From Saccharicrinis fermentans DSM 9555 = JCM 21142 (GTDB taxonomy: Bacteria > Bacteroidota > Bacteroidia > Bacteroidales > Marinilabiliaceae): a stretch of 64,000 nucleotides of DNA. The stretch is taken from NCBI RefSeq assembly GCF_000517085.1, contig NZ_KI912107.1, forward strand, positions 8,425 through 72,424, read 5' to 3'. The translations under genes were made by a program, and so were the position numbers. The notes under the pieces were generated by a model that worked only from the letters and a program-made list of their open reading frames with translations, did no database searches and had not been told where the DNA came from. Of the stretch, positions 8,923 to 18,109 are shown one piece after another (positions within the stretch are counted from its first letter, which is position 1; each line of letters starts with the position of its first letter).

Positions 8923-11900
8923 TTATATTGAAGAATTCTTTTTTTGGTATTGTAGAGGGGTAATACCAAATTTATCATGAAAAATTTTAGTAAAATAAGC
9001 ATGAGATCTAAATCCTGCCATAAAGCTTATTTCACTTATTCTGTATTTTTTTTGAAGTATTAATTCTGCCGCGTATTTGAGTCTTATATCTCGAATAAAA
9101 TTGCCTGTACCATTTCCGGTTAGTGAATTAATTTTGAGGTATAATTTTGTTCGACTAACACCCATTATTTTTTCTAGGTCGGTTGGAGAAAAATTACAAT
9201 CAGGTATATTTTCTAAAACAATCTGAGTTAACTTTTCTAAAAATTGTTCATCCAGATTATTGCTGGTTACTTCTTTGGCAGGAATTAAAACAGATGTGGA
9301 TTTATATTTCTTTTTTAGTCTTTTTCTCGATTCTAATAAATTTTCAATTCGGGCTTTTAAAATGCTCAATATAAAAGGTTTTGAAATATACTCGTCAGCT
9401 CCGGTTTTAAATCCTTCTACTTTATTTTCTGCCAGATTTTTAGCCGTTAATAAAACCATTGGTATATGACAGGTATCAATATTAGTTTTTATCTGGTGGC
9501 ACAAATTAATGCCATCCATAATAGGCATCATAATATCGCTAATGATTAAATCTGGATAATATTTTTCCACTTTCTCCAATCCATCTTTCCCGTTTATAGC
9601 TTCCTTAATATTGTAGTTATTTTTTAATTCATCCTTAAGTTGTTTTCGGAGTTTTCTATTATCCTCCACAATTAAAATAAGGGGCAATTTATTATCTGGA
9701 TTTAACTTGATATCCTCCTCTACGGTATTTTTGTGTTCAGAAAAATCATCCGTAGCAGCAATGTCAAATTCAAGAGATTCTAATTGGTTTAATTTAAATT
9801 TGTAATTGTTTAGGTTAAAATTCGTTTTACTAATTTGATTTGCTTTTAAATGCTTGTTACCTAATGGTAGTAACACAATAAATGTGCTTCCTTTGCCCAG
9901 TTCGCTTTCAACTAAAATATGCCCACTATGGAGTTCGACAAGACTTTTTGAATAATTAAGGCCAATACCAGTGCCTGTATTGGAAGCATCCCGACTATAA
10001 AATCGTTCAAAAATATGTTTTATTTGCTCCTTACTAAGACCGATGCCTGTATCCTGAACTTTAATTTCAACATATTTTCTTTTTTCTTTTTTCTTTTGAT
10101 AGTTAATAAGTGTCTTTTTGTCCGATATGTCTGTTCTTGAAATTGATAAAATAAGCTCACCGCCATTCCCTGTGTATTTAATGGCATTTGACAATAAGTT
10201 ATTGAGAATTTTCTCATATTTATCCGGATCAAACCAGGCTTGAATTGTTGAATTTGAACTTTGAAAAATGAAGCTTATGTTTTTAGATTCACCAATTCCC
10301 TTGAATAAATTAAATATTTCATGTGAATATCTTACAATATCAGTCTTTACAGCAATCAAAGGTAATTGGCCTAAATCTGTTTTTCGTAAATCTAATAATT
10401 GATTGATCAAATATATTAGCTTATTGGCGCTTAGGTTAATATCTTGAGCAGCTTCCTTACATTCTCTGATATTATTGGATGATAATATTTTTTTGATTGG
10501 GGTAAATATTAATGTAAGGGGAGTTCGGAACTCGTGAGATACATTAATGAAAAATTTTAAATTTTGCTGATCTTGTTCACGTTTCTTTTCCTCATGTATT
10601 CGTTTCAAAGAATAATGTCGTATAAGCAAAAGAATAAGAATAAAGGATAGTGCATAAAGAGAATATGCCCACCAGGTTTTCCAAAGGGGAGGCAATATAT
10701 TAATAATTAGAGAAACACCTTCTTCGTTCCATAAACCATCAGTATTAGAAGCCTTTACTCTAAAAACATAGGTTCCTGGATCGAGGTTTGTATAGGTAGC
10801 TTCTCTTTTGTTACCTACATAATTCCACTGTTTCTCAAACCCATCCATTATATAGGCATATTGGGTTTTTTCAGGAGAATAATAATTAAAGGCAACATAA
10901 TCGATTGTTAATACGGTTTGTTCATGGCTCAATGTAATTTCATTGCATCTGCTAATGTGTTTTTTAAGAGGTGAACCGGGGGTATCAATACCGACATGTT
11001 TATTAAATAGCCTAAAGTCGGTAAGTTTAATCTCAGGAGCTTTTTGATCAAATGAGATACTATCGGGATGAAATATATTAAACCCATTGTTCCCTCCAAA
11101 TAGCATTTCCCCATTTTTAGTTTTGCATTGTACATTAGGCGAAAACTCATTGTCTTGCAGTCCATCAAGAACAGTAAAATTTCTAAAAGTGCCTGTTTCA
11201 GGATTAAAACGTGAAAGTCCTTTTTTGGTACTAATCCACAAATATCCTAAGCTATCTCCCAGAACACTACTTATGTAGTTGCCAGGTAAACCATCGTCAG
11301 TAGTATAAACTGTAAAGGTGTTATTTACACTATCCATTAAATTCAAACCATATATGGTACCTATCCATAAGTTCCGTTCGTTATCTTCGTAAATACACTT
11401 TATATCGTTATCTGAAATACTTTTAGAATCTTCCGGATTATTCTGAAAACGAGTAAAAACACCTGTTTCTCTGTGAAATAGGTTTAGTCCATTTTCGGAA
11501 CCAATCCAAATGTTATTTTTATTATCCTTTTTTATTACCCATATGTTATTGCTTGAAATGCTGTTGGAGTCAGGGGTGTTCATATAATGGGTGACAACAT
11601 TCTTTTTTGTATCAAGTACATTTAACCCTCCTGCTGCTGTACCAATGAATAAATCATCTTCAACTTTTAACAAAGCGTAAATCTCACCCGAATTAATACT
11701 CTTAGGGTTATCAGGGACTGGAAAAAATGATTTTGATTTTCCTGTTTTTTTCTCAAACAAATTTAATCCGTGTGAGGTGCCTACCCATAAATAACCAGGG
11801 CGATCTTCTGTAATACAAAAGATAAAATCACTACTTATTGAAAAGGGATCTGAAGGGTCGTGTCTGTAGTGGGTAAAACTTAATGTTTGGCGGTTGAATT

Positions 11901-13029
11901 TACTTAATGCACCTCCTACCTTCGTGCCTATCCATATATCCTGCTCTGAATCCTGGTAGATAGATCTGACTCTGTTATTTTGCATACCACTAGGCAAATA
12001 ATTGTCTTTTATATGAACAAATAAGTTGTCATTCTTTTTAAAAATATTTATACCGGAATCAAAGGTGCCAATCCAAATATTGCCGGACTTATCCTCACAA
12101 AAAGACATTATAGCATTACTGTTAATCCCGTTGGGATTATACTTGTTGTATGATATTTTATGGCTTGTCCCTTTTGTATTATCATAATAATAAACGCCTT
12201 TTTCACGTATTGAAATCCATTGGTTTCCATCGGAATCGTTATGCGAAAGTATTTCTTTATTGAGAGAGGGTTCAGGTAATGTAATTGCTTTAATAAGCGA
12301 ATCTTTTGTTAATTTAAAGTATGTGTTTTGATCGCTTATCGTACCTACAAACACCGAGCTGTCCTTATAAAAATTCAAGCATCGAATATCTAATCCAGGC
12401 AATAGATGCTTAAATGTTGAAGTGCTTGGGTTAAATATTTCCAGTCCATTTTTTGTTCCAACCAGCAGACCTCTTTTCTTATCTTCTAGTATGCAATTAA
12501 CACTATTGCTGATAATTGAATTCGAGTTATTTGTTGCATGACGATAATTTATAAGCTGATAATTATTCATATCCATACAATATAAACCAGTATTGTTAGT
12601 ACCTATCCAAAGTTTGTTTGAGTCACTAACAACTAATGATAATACTAAGCCTATTTCTATACTATCATTCAAAATGTTGTTGAAACGTTCAATTTTACAG
12701 CTCTCTAGATTTAATCTATTTAACCCATTTCTGGTACCTATCCATAAATTGTGGTTATTGTCTTCTGTTAAGCAAGAAATAAAATTATTGCTAAGAGTTT
12801 GACTATCGGTGGGTGAGTATACAAAGTTGGCAAAGGAGTAACCATCATACTTGCAAAGGCCGTCTATGGTACCAATCCACATAAATCCATCTGAATCTTG
12901 TAAAATAGTTTTTATCGAATTTGATAATAAGCCATCGTTACCTGTTAAGTGTCTAAACTTTGTCTGTTGAGAGTACACAGAAAATTGTACAATAAAAGTT
13001 AATATAGATATTATACAAGTAAACTTCAT
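8923..13029 (-). CDS. Hybrid two-component system regulator (HTCS) for the glycan locus
   Basis: A 1,368-residue one-protein signalling system. After a signal peptide (to about residue 20) come many Reg_prop beta-propeller repeats (pattern LWIGT..GLN, to about 700), a Y_Y_Y domain, one membrane helix near 785-805, and a histidine kinase with FFINVSHEFRTP (His near 836) and ATPase boxes (NNLLSNAIKYT, DTGIGLS, GTGIGLNYSKSLV). A receiver domain follows with Asp near 1163 in LIISDIMMPIMDG, then an AraC-type helix-turn-helix (about 1275-1365). The periplasmic propeller senses an oligosaccharide and the AraC end activates the matching polysaccharide-utilisation genes. Its nearest targets are the beta-helix/CBM6 and fucosidase genes just downstream. 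No susC/susD pair belongs to this locus, which is unusual. All key signalling residues are present. Confidence 0.93.
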   Translation of the reverse strand: MKFTCIISILTFIVQFSVYSQQTKFRHLTGNDGLLSNSIKTILQDSDGFMWIGTIDGLCKYDGYSFANFVYSPTDSQTLSNNFISCLTEDNNHNLWIGTRNGLNRLNLESCKIERFNNILNDSIEIGLVLSLVVSDSNKLWIGTNNTGLYCMDMNNYQLINYRHATNNSNSIISNSVNCILEDKKRGLLVGTKNGLEIFNPSTSTFKHLLPGLDIRCLNFYKDSSVFVGTISDQNTYFKLTKDSLIKAITLPEPSLNKEILSHNDSDGNQWISIREKGVYYYDNTKGTSHKISYNKYNPNGINSNAIMSFCEDKSGNIWIGTFDSGINIFKKNDNLFVHIKDNYLPSGMQNNRVRSIYQDSEQDIWIGTKVGGALSKFNRQTLSFTHYRHDPSDPFSISSDFIFCITEDRPGYLWVGTSHGLNLFEKKTGKSKSFFPVPDNPKSINSGEIYALLKVEDDLFIGTAAGGLNVLDTKKNVVTHYMNTPDSNSISSNNIWVIKKDNKNNIWIGSENGLNLFHRETGVFTRFQNNPEDSKSISDNDIKCIYEDNERNLWIGTIYGLNLMDSVNNTFTVYTTDDGLPGNYISSVLGDSLGYLWISTKKGLSRFNPETGTFRNFTVLDGLQDNEFSPNVQCKTKNGEMLFGGNNGFNIFHPDSISFDQKAPEIKLTDFRLFNKHVGIDTPGSPLKKHISRCNEITLSHEQTVLTIDYVAFNYYSPEKTQYAYIMDGFEKQWNYVGNKREATYTNLDPGTYVFRVKASNTDGLWNEEGVSLIINILPPLWKTWWAYSLYALSFILILLLIRHYSLKRIHEEKKREQDQQNLKFFINVSHEFRTPLTLIFTPIKKILSSNNIRECKEAAQDINLSANKLIYLINQLLDLRKTDLGQLPLIAVKTDIVRYSHEIFNLFKGIGESKNISFIFQSSNSTIQAWFDPDKYEKILNNLLSNAIKYTGNGGELILSISRTDISDKKTLINYQKKKEKRKYVEIKVQDTGIGLSKEQIKHIFERFYSRDASNTGTGIGLNYSKSLVELHSGHILVESELGKGSTFIVLLPLGNKHLKANQISKTNFNLNNYKFKLNQLESLEFDIAATDDFSEHKNTVEEDIKLNPDNKLPLILIVEDNRKLRKQLKDELKNNYNIKEAINGKDGLEKVEKYYPDLIISDIMMPIMDGINLCHQIKTNIDTCHIPMVLLTAKNLAENKVEGFKTGADEYISKPFILSILKARIENLLESRKRLKKKYKSTSVLIPAKEVTSNNLDEQFLEKLTQIVLENIPDCNFSPTDLEKIMGVSRTKLYLKINSLTGNGTGNFIRDIRLKYAAELILQKKYRISEISFMAGFRSHAYFTKIFHDKFGITPLQYQKKNSSI

Positions 13030-13125
13030 GATTCAAATATACTATATTCTTTGTAGAGATTTTAAGATATATTCTTTCTAATTTTTATGTTTACTTTTGT
13101 CCAATTGTAGAAGCTCAATTTGTTC

Positions 13126-13365
13126 TTAGTTTCCTTTTGTACATTGTGGTAAGTAAACACTCAAGTCCATATTATTCAATTTTAGGTTCTTACAAAATTG
13201 AGTAGTTGTCATTCCTGTAATGGGGGTAAAGAGTTGATTAAAATTAGTTACTTTGTTAAAATCTAGAATAACGGCTACTTATGAAATCGTATTATTTATT
13301 TTGTGTAATAGTGTTTTAGTGGGCAATATTTTATCATCAATAATTTCTTCTTTGTACTTTTTCCT
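13126..13365 (-). pseudogene. AraC-family regulator fragment (C-terminal HTH)
   Basis: In the 393-bp gap upstream of the HTCS, one minus-strand frame reads KTLLHKINNTIS, then a TAA (13279-13281), then VAVILDFNKVTNFNQLFTP and ITGMTTTQF before stopping at 13126. This matches the second helix-turn-helix of AraC proteins (usual wording TISEIAFxCGFxxxSNFNRxFKKxTGMTPxxF), with the Glu codon turned into a stop and Cys-Gly changed to Leu-Asp. No start and no N-terminal domain remain. I see no other gene in the gap. Confidence 0.7.
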
Positions 13366-13422
13366 GTTGCTATAATTGTTTTAAGGATTATCTCATCTGC
13401 AATTGGTCTCTAAATCTCCTTG

Positions 13423-14646
13423 TTAAAAATTGAATTTAGCTTTAAACCAATATTCAGAGTTATCTTTATAGATAGCAAAGACTCCATTATCGCCATGAAA
13501 CCAATCGTAACCAGCCAGTAAATGTATCTGGTCGCTTAATGAATAATCGGCGCTGGTTCTATTGAAAAATCCAGAGTTAGAGATATCCAAATAAGTAAAA
13601 CTCGATAATTTTAATGTGCTTCGCAATGTTGATTTTGTAATGCCAAGAGTAGCAAAAACTGTATTCCTTTTATTAGCTAAAATATCAACATAATCTGAAA
13701 TTAATTTATGTGAATATTGTGCTGTAATATTCCATTCTCCTCCTGGATACCAATCAACACCCCAAAGGACATTAGTTGTATTACGCTCAATTCTTTCACC
13801 ACTATTTGTCTCCTGAAGTTCTCCAAAGTATTCAGCAGCCTCGCCTCTCATAACGAATTGTCCAACCGGAAATGAAAAATCCATTCCCAGCATATCCATT
13901 CGATTATATTGTCCATGGATAAAAACCGTATCGTAAGCTGAGGAAGTAGTACTCTCAAATATGGGGAATTTATTCCAGGTATGAAGTGCTGATATACTTA
14001 TGTCAACACCTGATAAATAAAATGATGCACGACCGCCGTATTCACTATTGCTAAAAGTTTTATCAGGATATTTATCAAGATTTGTTTCCGTTTGAATACC
14101 ATCATAGGTTGAAATAACGGACCATGGGTTATTAACAGATGTAGGGACAATAAAAAATGATGATACTGGAATGAAAATTGCTTCAACAGATATTTTACTG
14201 GTAAAATACTTCAATTTTAAGGCATTTACCGGAATGCGGATATCATCATAATCACGAGCCAAAAACTCAGTGTAATCCAAAGGAGAAACAACATCAGTAA
14301 TTCGCAAACCATCAGCTACTCCCCAAATTACAATTTGCCTCCCAACCTTAAAATCCCAATTATCAGTTGTATGTTGCAAAAATGCTTCCCGTAACTCAAT
14401 GCCTGTTTGGTCTTCAAGTACGCTGTTGTGTATTGAGTTAAGTGAAACAAACATATATGACTTACCCTTACTTGCTTCAAGTTCGGTACGTAATCGGCTA
14501 CGTGAACTCATAAAATCGTTAGGGCTCTGGCTGCGAACAGCGTGGTAGGTGTCGGTAAAACCACTAAATTTGAGTTTTAGATCTTTATCCTGACCGTTGA
14601 GCATTATTGGCAGCAATAACAGTAAAATAATATAACTATGTTTCAT
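13423..14646 (-). CDS. Outer-membrane beta-barrel protein (DUF1302-like) of the transport cluster
   Basis: A 407-residue protein with a signal peptide (MKHSYIILLLLLPIMLNGQ) and alternating hydrophobic beta-strands throughout, ending in WFKAKFNF, the terminal aromatic signature of outer-membrane barrels. Segments such as SRSRLRTELEASKG, LREAFLQHTTDNWDFKVGRQIVIWG and VSPLDYTEFLARDYDDIRIPV resemble DUF1302/alginate-porin-like barrels. In other bacteria such barrels often travel with an RND/MMPL exporter and a LolA-like protein, exactly as here (genes ending at 14748 and 15563). It is therefore probably the outer-membrane part of that lipid or hydrophobic-compound export route. Repeat copy B fills most of the 101-bp gap upstream. 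Confidence 0.7.
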   Translation of the reverse strand: MKHSYIILLLLLPIMLNGQDKDLKLKFSGFTDTYHAVRSQSPNDFMSSRSRLRTELEASKGKSYMFVSLNSIHNSVLEDQTGIELREAFLQHTTDNWDFKVGRQIVIWGVADGLRITDVVSPLDYTEFLARDYDDIRIPVNALKLKYFTSKISVEAIFIPVSSFFIVPTSVNNPWSVISTYDGIQTETNLDKYPDKTFSNSEYGGRASFYLSGVDISISALHTWNKFPIFESTTSSAYDTVFIHGQYNRMDMLGMDFSFPVGQFVMRGEAAEYFGELQETNSGERIERNTTNVLWGVDWYPGGEWNITAQYSHKLISDYVDILANKRNTVFATLGITKSTLRSTLKLSSFTYLDISNSGFFNRTSADYSLSDQIHLLAGYDWFHGDNGVFAIYKDNSEYWFKAKFNF

Positions 14647-14648
14647 AT

Positions 14649-14738
14649 GTTTATAATTTGTTTCTCAATGGTCATATGGAACTCGCCGGGATAATCATTC
14701 ACCTGTGTGAGAGATCACTCTCATGGCTCGTTTCATAT
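14649..14738 (+). repeat. Dispersed intergenic repeat, copy B
   Basis: Contains GTTTATAATTTGTTTCTCA, GTCATATGGAACTCGCC, ATAATCATTCACCTG and GCTCGTTTCATA. Inside it TGAGAG-ATCA-CTCTCA is a perfect hairpin. It begins two bases before the start of the barrel gene. Confidence 0.8.
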
Positions 14739-14747
14739 TTTTTTAAA

Positions 14748-15536
14748 CTAAAGCACCCCTTTTTCTAATTTCGTTACTGTAAAAGCATTTTCATCAATAT
14801 CGATATCATACTTAGGATTCTCAATAAGAATAATGGTTTGGTGATTATTTTGTACATTTTTCATATCTAATTTTTTAGCCACCCATATTCCATCAACCTT
14901 TTCAATATCCGATAGTATAAGTTTACGGTGTAATTCACCTAACTTGTCATAATATTCTACTTTTGAGGCAATAAGACAATCCTGACGTATCCATGATATT
15001 TTTTTTGAATAAATATCACGGCTGTCTTTTGATGTCGATTCAACGACCCAGTATTTATGACCATTCACAGATTCTTCTCTTAGTAATTTATGTTCGTCTT
15101 CATCTACATTACGGCTACCCATATCATCGTAGGTGAAGTCGGTTCCCATGAAATAATCTTTCTTGGCAGATGAGCCGCTTATACGACGTGTTTTTTTCAT
15201 AGCAGGCAGGTATAGCCATTTATCATCGTCCTTACCTATTTCATCATAATCCCAGGTGAGAAATCCCGTTCCTTTCACATCTCCAGGATATTGAAAGAAC
15301 ATAAGCGTTTTGCGGTCTTTCTTATCTGTACCTATATCTATAGAATAAGAAATAACTTTACGTTCACGTACACTTCCACGTTTATTGATCAGTTTCATTG
15401 TCATTTCCGATGAACGTGTATCTCCATCGGGTCGGTCTTTTACCTGTTGTATAATGTCGCGACCTGTTTGTGCCGATACTCCTATGTGAGTAAGCATAAT
15501 AGCGAGTGTAATAATTCCTAGTTTTAAATTTTTCAT
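14748..15536 (-). CDS. LolA-like outer-membrane lipoprotein-sorting protein
   Basis: A 262-residue protein with a signal peptide ([23 protein letters not shown]). The body shows the LolA-like beta-scaffold typical of the 'outer membrane lipoprotein-sorting protein' family: [66 protein letters not shown] and [23 protein letters not shown]. It is a periplasmic carrier for lipid-like cargo. It sits 26 bp after the RND exporter gene and before the barrel gene, so the three likely form an inner membrane, periplasm and outer membrane export path. The cargo is unknown. Confidence 0.85.
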   Translation of the reverse strand: MKNLKLGIITLAIMLTHIGVSAQTGRDIIQQVKDRPDGDTRSSEMTMKLINKRGSVRERKVISYSIDIGTDKKDRKTLMFFQYPGDVKGTGFLTWDYDEIGKDDDKWLYLPAMKKTRRISGSSAKKDYFMGTDFTYDDMGSRNVDEDEHKLLREESVNGHKYWVVESTSKDSRDIYSKKISWIRQDCLIASKVEYYDKLGELHRKLILSDIEKVDGIWVAKKLDMKNVQNNHQTIILIENPKYDIDIDENAFTVTKLEKGVL

Positions 15537-15562
15537 TGTTTGATTTTTTTTACGTTATATTT

Positions 15563-17932
15563 TTAACATATTGTATTATTTACCGTTTCTTTATTCTCTC
15601 TGCCAAATATTTTAAACCATTGAAATAGAACTGGGGTTATAAATAAATCGGCAAGCAAAGCAGCCACCATACCCACTATTGCAAGCATTCCTAAATTCAC
15701 AAAGCTAAGTGCTACAGATGTAGTGTAAACTAAGAAATTAGCTGATATAGTAATAGTTGATAACACAAGGGCTACACCTACTACACGGAATGATTTGTTG
15801 ATAGCATCCTTATAATTACTGGAACGGGAAAATTCTAAATGCCCATGATTAATAAAGTGAATGGTATCGTCAACTGCTAAACCTAAAATCATAGGAATGA
15901 TAGTGGCAGTCATCATATCAAGCGGAATACCCAGCCATCCCATAACACCGCCCACAGCCAATGCCGGAGCTATATTTGGAATTAAGCCAATTAAACCAAT
16001 GCGCGCACTACCAAAAACAACCATCAGCAGAATGGCAATAATGATTAAAGCTAAGGCAAATGACTGCAACTGCCCATCAACAACATACTGCATCATCGTG
16101 GTAAACTGAGGAATACTGCCTACGGAAGTGATGCTGGCATTAGGAAAAAGATTTTGGACTTCGGTTGTTACCTGGGCAAGTTCTTTTTCGGCTGTACCCG
16201 AATTGTACGATTTTAACTCCACCATCAAACGTAGTCGCTTATAATCATAGTCTATCCAGTATTCCGATTCTGTACCACCTGCATTTTCGTATAACAATAG
16301 CATTTGTGCCACCTGATTTTCATTATCCGGAATGGCATAGTAAGCGTCATTATTCTCGTTCAATGTTTGACTCAGGTCTTTTATAATGTCGAGAATTGAT
16401 GTCGTACGTTTTGTAAGTTCAAGACTTTCGACAAAGGCACTTGCCTCTTCTAATTTTTTCAAATTTTCCGGTTTCTTAGCTTCATCATTATCTTTAAACT
16501 CTATCAATACATCATACGAATAAAGGCTGCCCAGCTCGGTTTCGCATATTTCAAGCAGGTTATTCACATAAGGAATTTTACGCCCCATTGTTTTTTCTAT
16601 GTCAAATGCCGACTCCACTTTCGTCATTCCGATAGCCAAAAAAACAGCAACAAGTACCGATATAACAATGATACTTTTGGAATGTCCTAAAACAAAGTCT
16701 CCCAATTTACTCATTTGGCGGTCGAGCCAACAGCCTCCTTTTTGGCGTATTACAGGATGCGGTTCTTTATCTTTACCAAAACTTAACAATGCCGGCACCA
16801 AAAACAACACCATTAAAAGTGTAAATAAAACACAGGAAGCAGTTCCTATACCAACAAATCGTAGCGGTTTCATAGGAATAACCAGAAAGGTAAGTAATGC
16901 CGACATGGTGGTTAATGCTGAAAATAGTATGGGCCAGCCCAATTCTGTAACCGCTTCTTTCACCGCGACTTTACGTTTGCCATGAAAGGTAAATTGTTTT
17001 TTGAAGTACGAAAACAGATGAATATTGTATGCAATGGCTATGGCAAAAGCAAGGATAACCGGAATTGATGTCATTGAGCTATCTATTTTGTAGCCTATAT
17101 GTCCCGTTAAGCCATATAGCATAACTACTGCTGCAATAGAAGTAAGTAACGGGAACAAAACACCCCGAATAGATTTGGTGGCAAATGCCAATACCACTAT
17201 AGCCAGAAGAATAGCCAGCCCCATTACACGTCCCATTTCTTTGGCAAAAAAATGTTGTTTTTTAGTACTCAAGTAGGGCATTCCTGTAGCGCGTGGAGAG
17301 ATAGCCGAATATTTTTCTTTGCTTATAATATGCTCTGTTTGCTGTCCAGTAAGCATATCGGGACCAATATTACTAGTCTGTTTCCATACTGAATCTTTTG
17401 GAAAAGTCCGAAGCTTCAAAAGAATCCATGACAAACGACCATCTTTAGATACCAATTTCCTGGCAATATTGGGTTTACTGTAGACTTTTTGTCGTATGGA
17501 ATCCAGCAAAGCAGGGTCTGATGGAATAACGTCCGGCACTATTTGTTCTATCTGCATCCCATATTCTGTGCCGGTCATAAACTCAATATCGGTAAGCGAT
17601 GTTATTTTTTCGGCATAGGCAAGGCTGTCCATTAATTCATTGGAGAGCTCACGTATCAATTCAAGCGATTCTTTACTAAATGTATTATCACATTCAGTTA
17701 GAATAGCTACAAATTCATCGTTGCCAAATATCTCTTTGAATTCATCGGTTTTCACCAGCATAGGGTCGCCTTCAAGAAAATACCCGTCCCACGACGATTC
17801 CATTTCCACCTTTGGTAAGCCCATAAATGCTATGCCTACTAACACAATAGATGTTACTATAATAAGCCACCTGTTTTTTATAATTCCGTCGGCTCTTTTT
17901 TCGAACCAATTATTTATCTTTTGTATGTTCAT
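15563..17932 (-). CDS. RND-superfamily (MMPL-type) exporter
   Basis: A 789-residue membrane protein with the RND duplication: a helix at 22-42, a periplasmic loop of about 180 residues, helices 2-6 (about 230-385), a second single helix near 415-435, another loop, and helices 8-12 (about 620-780). Typical phrases are LAFATKSIRGVLFPLLTS, IPVILAFAIAIAYNIHLFSYF and IPMILGLAVDDTIHFINHGH, the last with the acidic pair of the proton path. It is a single-chain MMPL/sterol-sensing-type exporter, not an AcrB trimer with a MexA-like adaptor; none is present nearby. Its partners are the LolA-like protein and the outer-membrane barrel. Proton-driven export of a lipid or hydrophobic compound is likely. 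Confidence 0.85.
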   Translation of the reverse strand: MNIQKINNWFEKRADGIIKNRWLIIVTSIVLVGIAFMGLPKVEMESSWDGYFLEGDPMLVKTDEFKEIFGNDEFVAILTECDNTFSKESLELIRELSNELMDSLAYAEKITSLTDIEFMTGTEYGMQIEQIVPDVIPSDPALLDSIRQKVYSKPNIARKLVSKDGRLSWILLKLRTFPKDSVWKQTSNIGPDMLTGQQTEHIISKEKYSAISPRATGMPYLSTKKQHFFAKEMGRVMGLAILLAIVVLAFATKSIRGVLFPLLTSIAAVVMLYGLTGHIGYKIDSSMTSIPVILAFAIAIAYNIHLFSYFKKQFTFHGKRKVAVKEAVTELGWPILFSALTTMSALLTFLVIPMKPLRFVGIGTASCVLFTLLMVLFLVPALLSFGKDKEPHPVIRQKGGCWLDRQMSKLGDFVLGHSKSIIVISVLVAVFLAIGMTKVESAFDIEKTMGRKIPYVNNLLEICETELGSLYSYDVLIEFKDNDEAKKPENLKKLEEASAFVESLELTKRTTSILDIIKDLSQTLNENNDAYYAIPDNENQVAQMLLLYENAGGTESEYWIDYDYKRLRLMVELKSYNSGTAEKELAQVTTEVQNLFPNASITSVGSIPQFTTMMQYVVDGQLQSFALALIIIAILLMVVFGSARIGLIGLIPNIAPALAVGGVMGWLGIPLDMMTATIIPMILGLAVDDTIHFINHGHLEFSRSSNYKDAINKSFRVVGVALVLSTITISANFLVYTTSVALSFVNLGMLAIVGMVAALLADLFITPVLFQWFKIFGRENKETVNNTIC

Positions 17933-18109
17933 ATTATAAATTATTTGACATTGCCTTAAGCGAAATGCTAAATTTTAAAAGCCAATAATTCCATTTCTTC
18001 TTTATTTTTTCTGTCATTGAATAAAGAATCGAATTGTTAATGGTATTTAATTAATTCGTTATCAATACTTGAAACACGCTTCTGTGTTTTTATTATTTAG
18101 TGACAAATT

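Noticed and set aside
16599..16985. 128-residue plus-strand frame
   Set aside because: It lies antisense within the RND exporter gene, whose membrane-protein frame is clearly the real one.
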